Assembly (NCBI GenBank): GCA_947683625.1
Contig: CANTUR010000037.1
Coordinates: 1,798,001 to 1,862,000 of the forward strand
Reading direction: 5' to 3'
Length of the DNA: 64,000 nucleotides
Source of the DNA: Mallotus nudiflorus
Lineage: Eukaryota; Streptophyta; Magnoliopsida; Malpighiales; Euphorbiaceae
Below the pieces are notes generated by a model, which searched no databases, had not been told where the DNA came from, and saw only the letters and a program-made list of their open reading frames with translations. The position numbers and the translations under genes are program-made. Below are positions 63,250-64,000 of this stretch, in pieces. The stretch's first letter is position 1, and every line of letters begins with the position of its first letter.

Positions 63250-63817
63250 GGCATTACATGAGAAAGAGGAGAGGCATAAGGGAAGATTAACAAGGAGTCA
63301 GTTCTTCATTGTTGCCTTCATTTGCAGTTTTGCTTACTAAGTGTTTCCAGGCTACATCCTTCCAAAGTTGACATCTCTCTCTTGGATCTGCTGGATATTT
63401 CCTGATTCCATCCTTGCCCATAAGCTTGGTTCAGGCCTGCATGGTCTAGGAATTGGCGCTTTTGGATTTGATTGGGCAACTGTTTGCTCTTACCTTGGTA
63501 GTCCAATGGCTAGTCCATAGTTTGCAACAGCAAATATAGCTGCTGGTTTGGCCCTATTATGTATGTTATCACCCCAACTATGTACTGGTTCAACATTTAC
63601 AAGGCCAAGTCCTTTCCCATATTCTCAGATGGCCTTTTCACACATTCTGGCCAAAGATATAACATCTCAGCTATTGTAGACTCGAAGTTTCAGTTGACAT
63701 GGATGCATATGAGCGTCAGGGGCCTCTGTACCTCAGCACCAATTTTGCAATGTCTTATGGCTTCAGTTTTGCCTGCTTGGCTGCTGCTGTGGTTCATGTT
63801 TTCCTCTTTCATGGAAG
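63250..63817 (+). pseudogene. OPT exon 3, two stops and two frameshifts
   Basis: Begins with the codons for ALHEKEE, which follow directly on exon 2 in OPT proteins, but the bases before it read TACGG, with no AG acceptor. In-frame TAA at 63338 and TAG at 63518 stand where tyrosine and tryptophan are expected (FAYxVFPGY and SPxFATANIAAG). One base is missing near 63554-63558 before MYVITPTMYWFNIYKAKSF, and one near 63694 before DMDAYERQGPLYLSTNFAMS. Several membrane segments are readable. It ends AAG|GTAATAATA at 63817. Confidence 0.88.
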
Positions 63818-63895
63818 GTAATAATAATAATAATAAACTCCATATACTCCACTACTTCATATACGTTCTTTAAGACCAATTCTTCAATGGTGCAG

Positions 63896-64000
63896 AGATA
63901 TATGGCAGCTCAGCAAGTCTGCTTTTCAAGAGAAGAAAATGGATGTGCACACAAAACTCATGAGAAAATACAAACCTGTTCCTGAATGGTGGTTCTTGTG
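63896..64000 (+). pseudogene. OPT exon 4 (continues outside window)
   Basis: A GGTGCAG acceptor at 63895 restores phase with exon 3 and gives DIWQLSKSAFQEKKMDVHTK followed by LMRKYKPVPEWWF, a highly typical cytosolic loop of plant OPTs. No break in the visible part. The intron before it is only 78 bp. Confidence 0.85.

Overview
This is nuclear DNA of a flowering plant, probably a eudicot; the sequence does not support naming a species. The signs are AT-rich intergenic DNA, GT-AG introns in a plant oligopeptide transporter (OPT) gene, long-LTR Tekay/Del-like chromoviruses, a Tat-lineage Ty3/gypsy element, a TRIM and MITE-like elements. No tRNA, rRNA or CRISPR was seen, and no intact host gene is complete in the window.

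Layout. 1-11036: a young Tekay-like chromovirus on the + strand, its first ~450 bp outside the window, lying against an older relative's LTR remnant (11037-13635). 13636-16545: a LINE RNase H remnant, two host-like exons (minus strand) and a complete 932-bp TRIM. 16619-17353: exons 1 and 2 of a decayed OPT gene. Exons 3 and 4 lie at 63250-64000, so the intervening intron is about 45.9 kb.

The giant intron is a nested stack that can be ordered by target site duplications (TSDs). A Tat-lineage element (19096-59369, TSD ACCAC) entered the intron. It was then hit by a minus-strand solo LTR (21097-24124, TSD ATCAT), a complete minus-strand Tekay-like element (25212-36855, TSD GTAGA), a plus-strand solo LTR (43093-49062) that itself received another (45445-47888, TSD ATTTC), and a minus-strand solo LTR in the Tat 3' LTR (52238-59047) that received a plus-strand one (55485-58680, TSD CAAAC). 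The intron also holds two MITE-like elements and, at its 3' end, simple repeats.

Notable biology. The Tekay-family LTRs (~3.0-3.5 kb) are AT-rich with short conserved GC-richer islands. The islands are bounded by splice-like signals and can fold into hairpins, including a tandem pair whose stems differ in sequence but stay complementary. The young element has a three-fold tandem primer-binding site. Both Tekay-like copies share a stop codon between gag and pol and a changed protease active-site triplet. The Tat element carries two antisense accessory genes (plant mobile domain and a DUF7745-like protein), and its pol is broken mainly by CAG-to-TAG type stops with the frame largely kept. All protein and family assignments come from reading motifs; no search was run.
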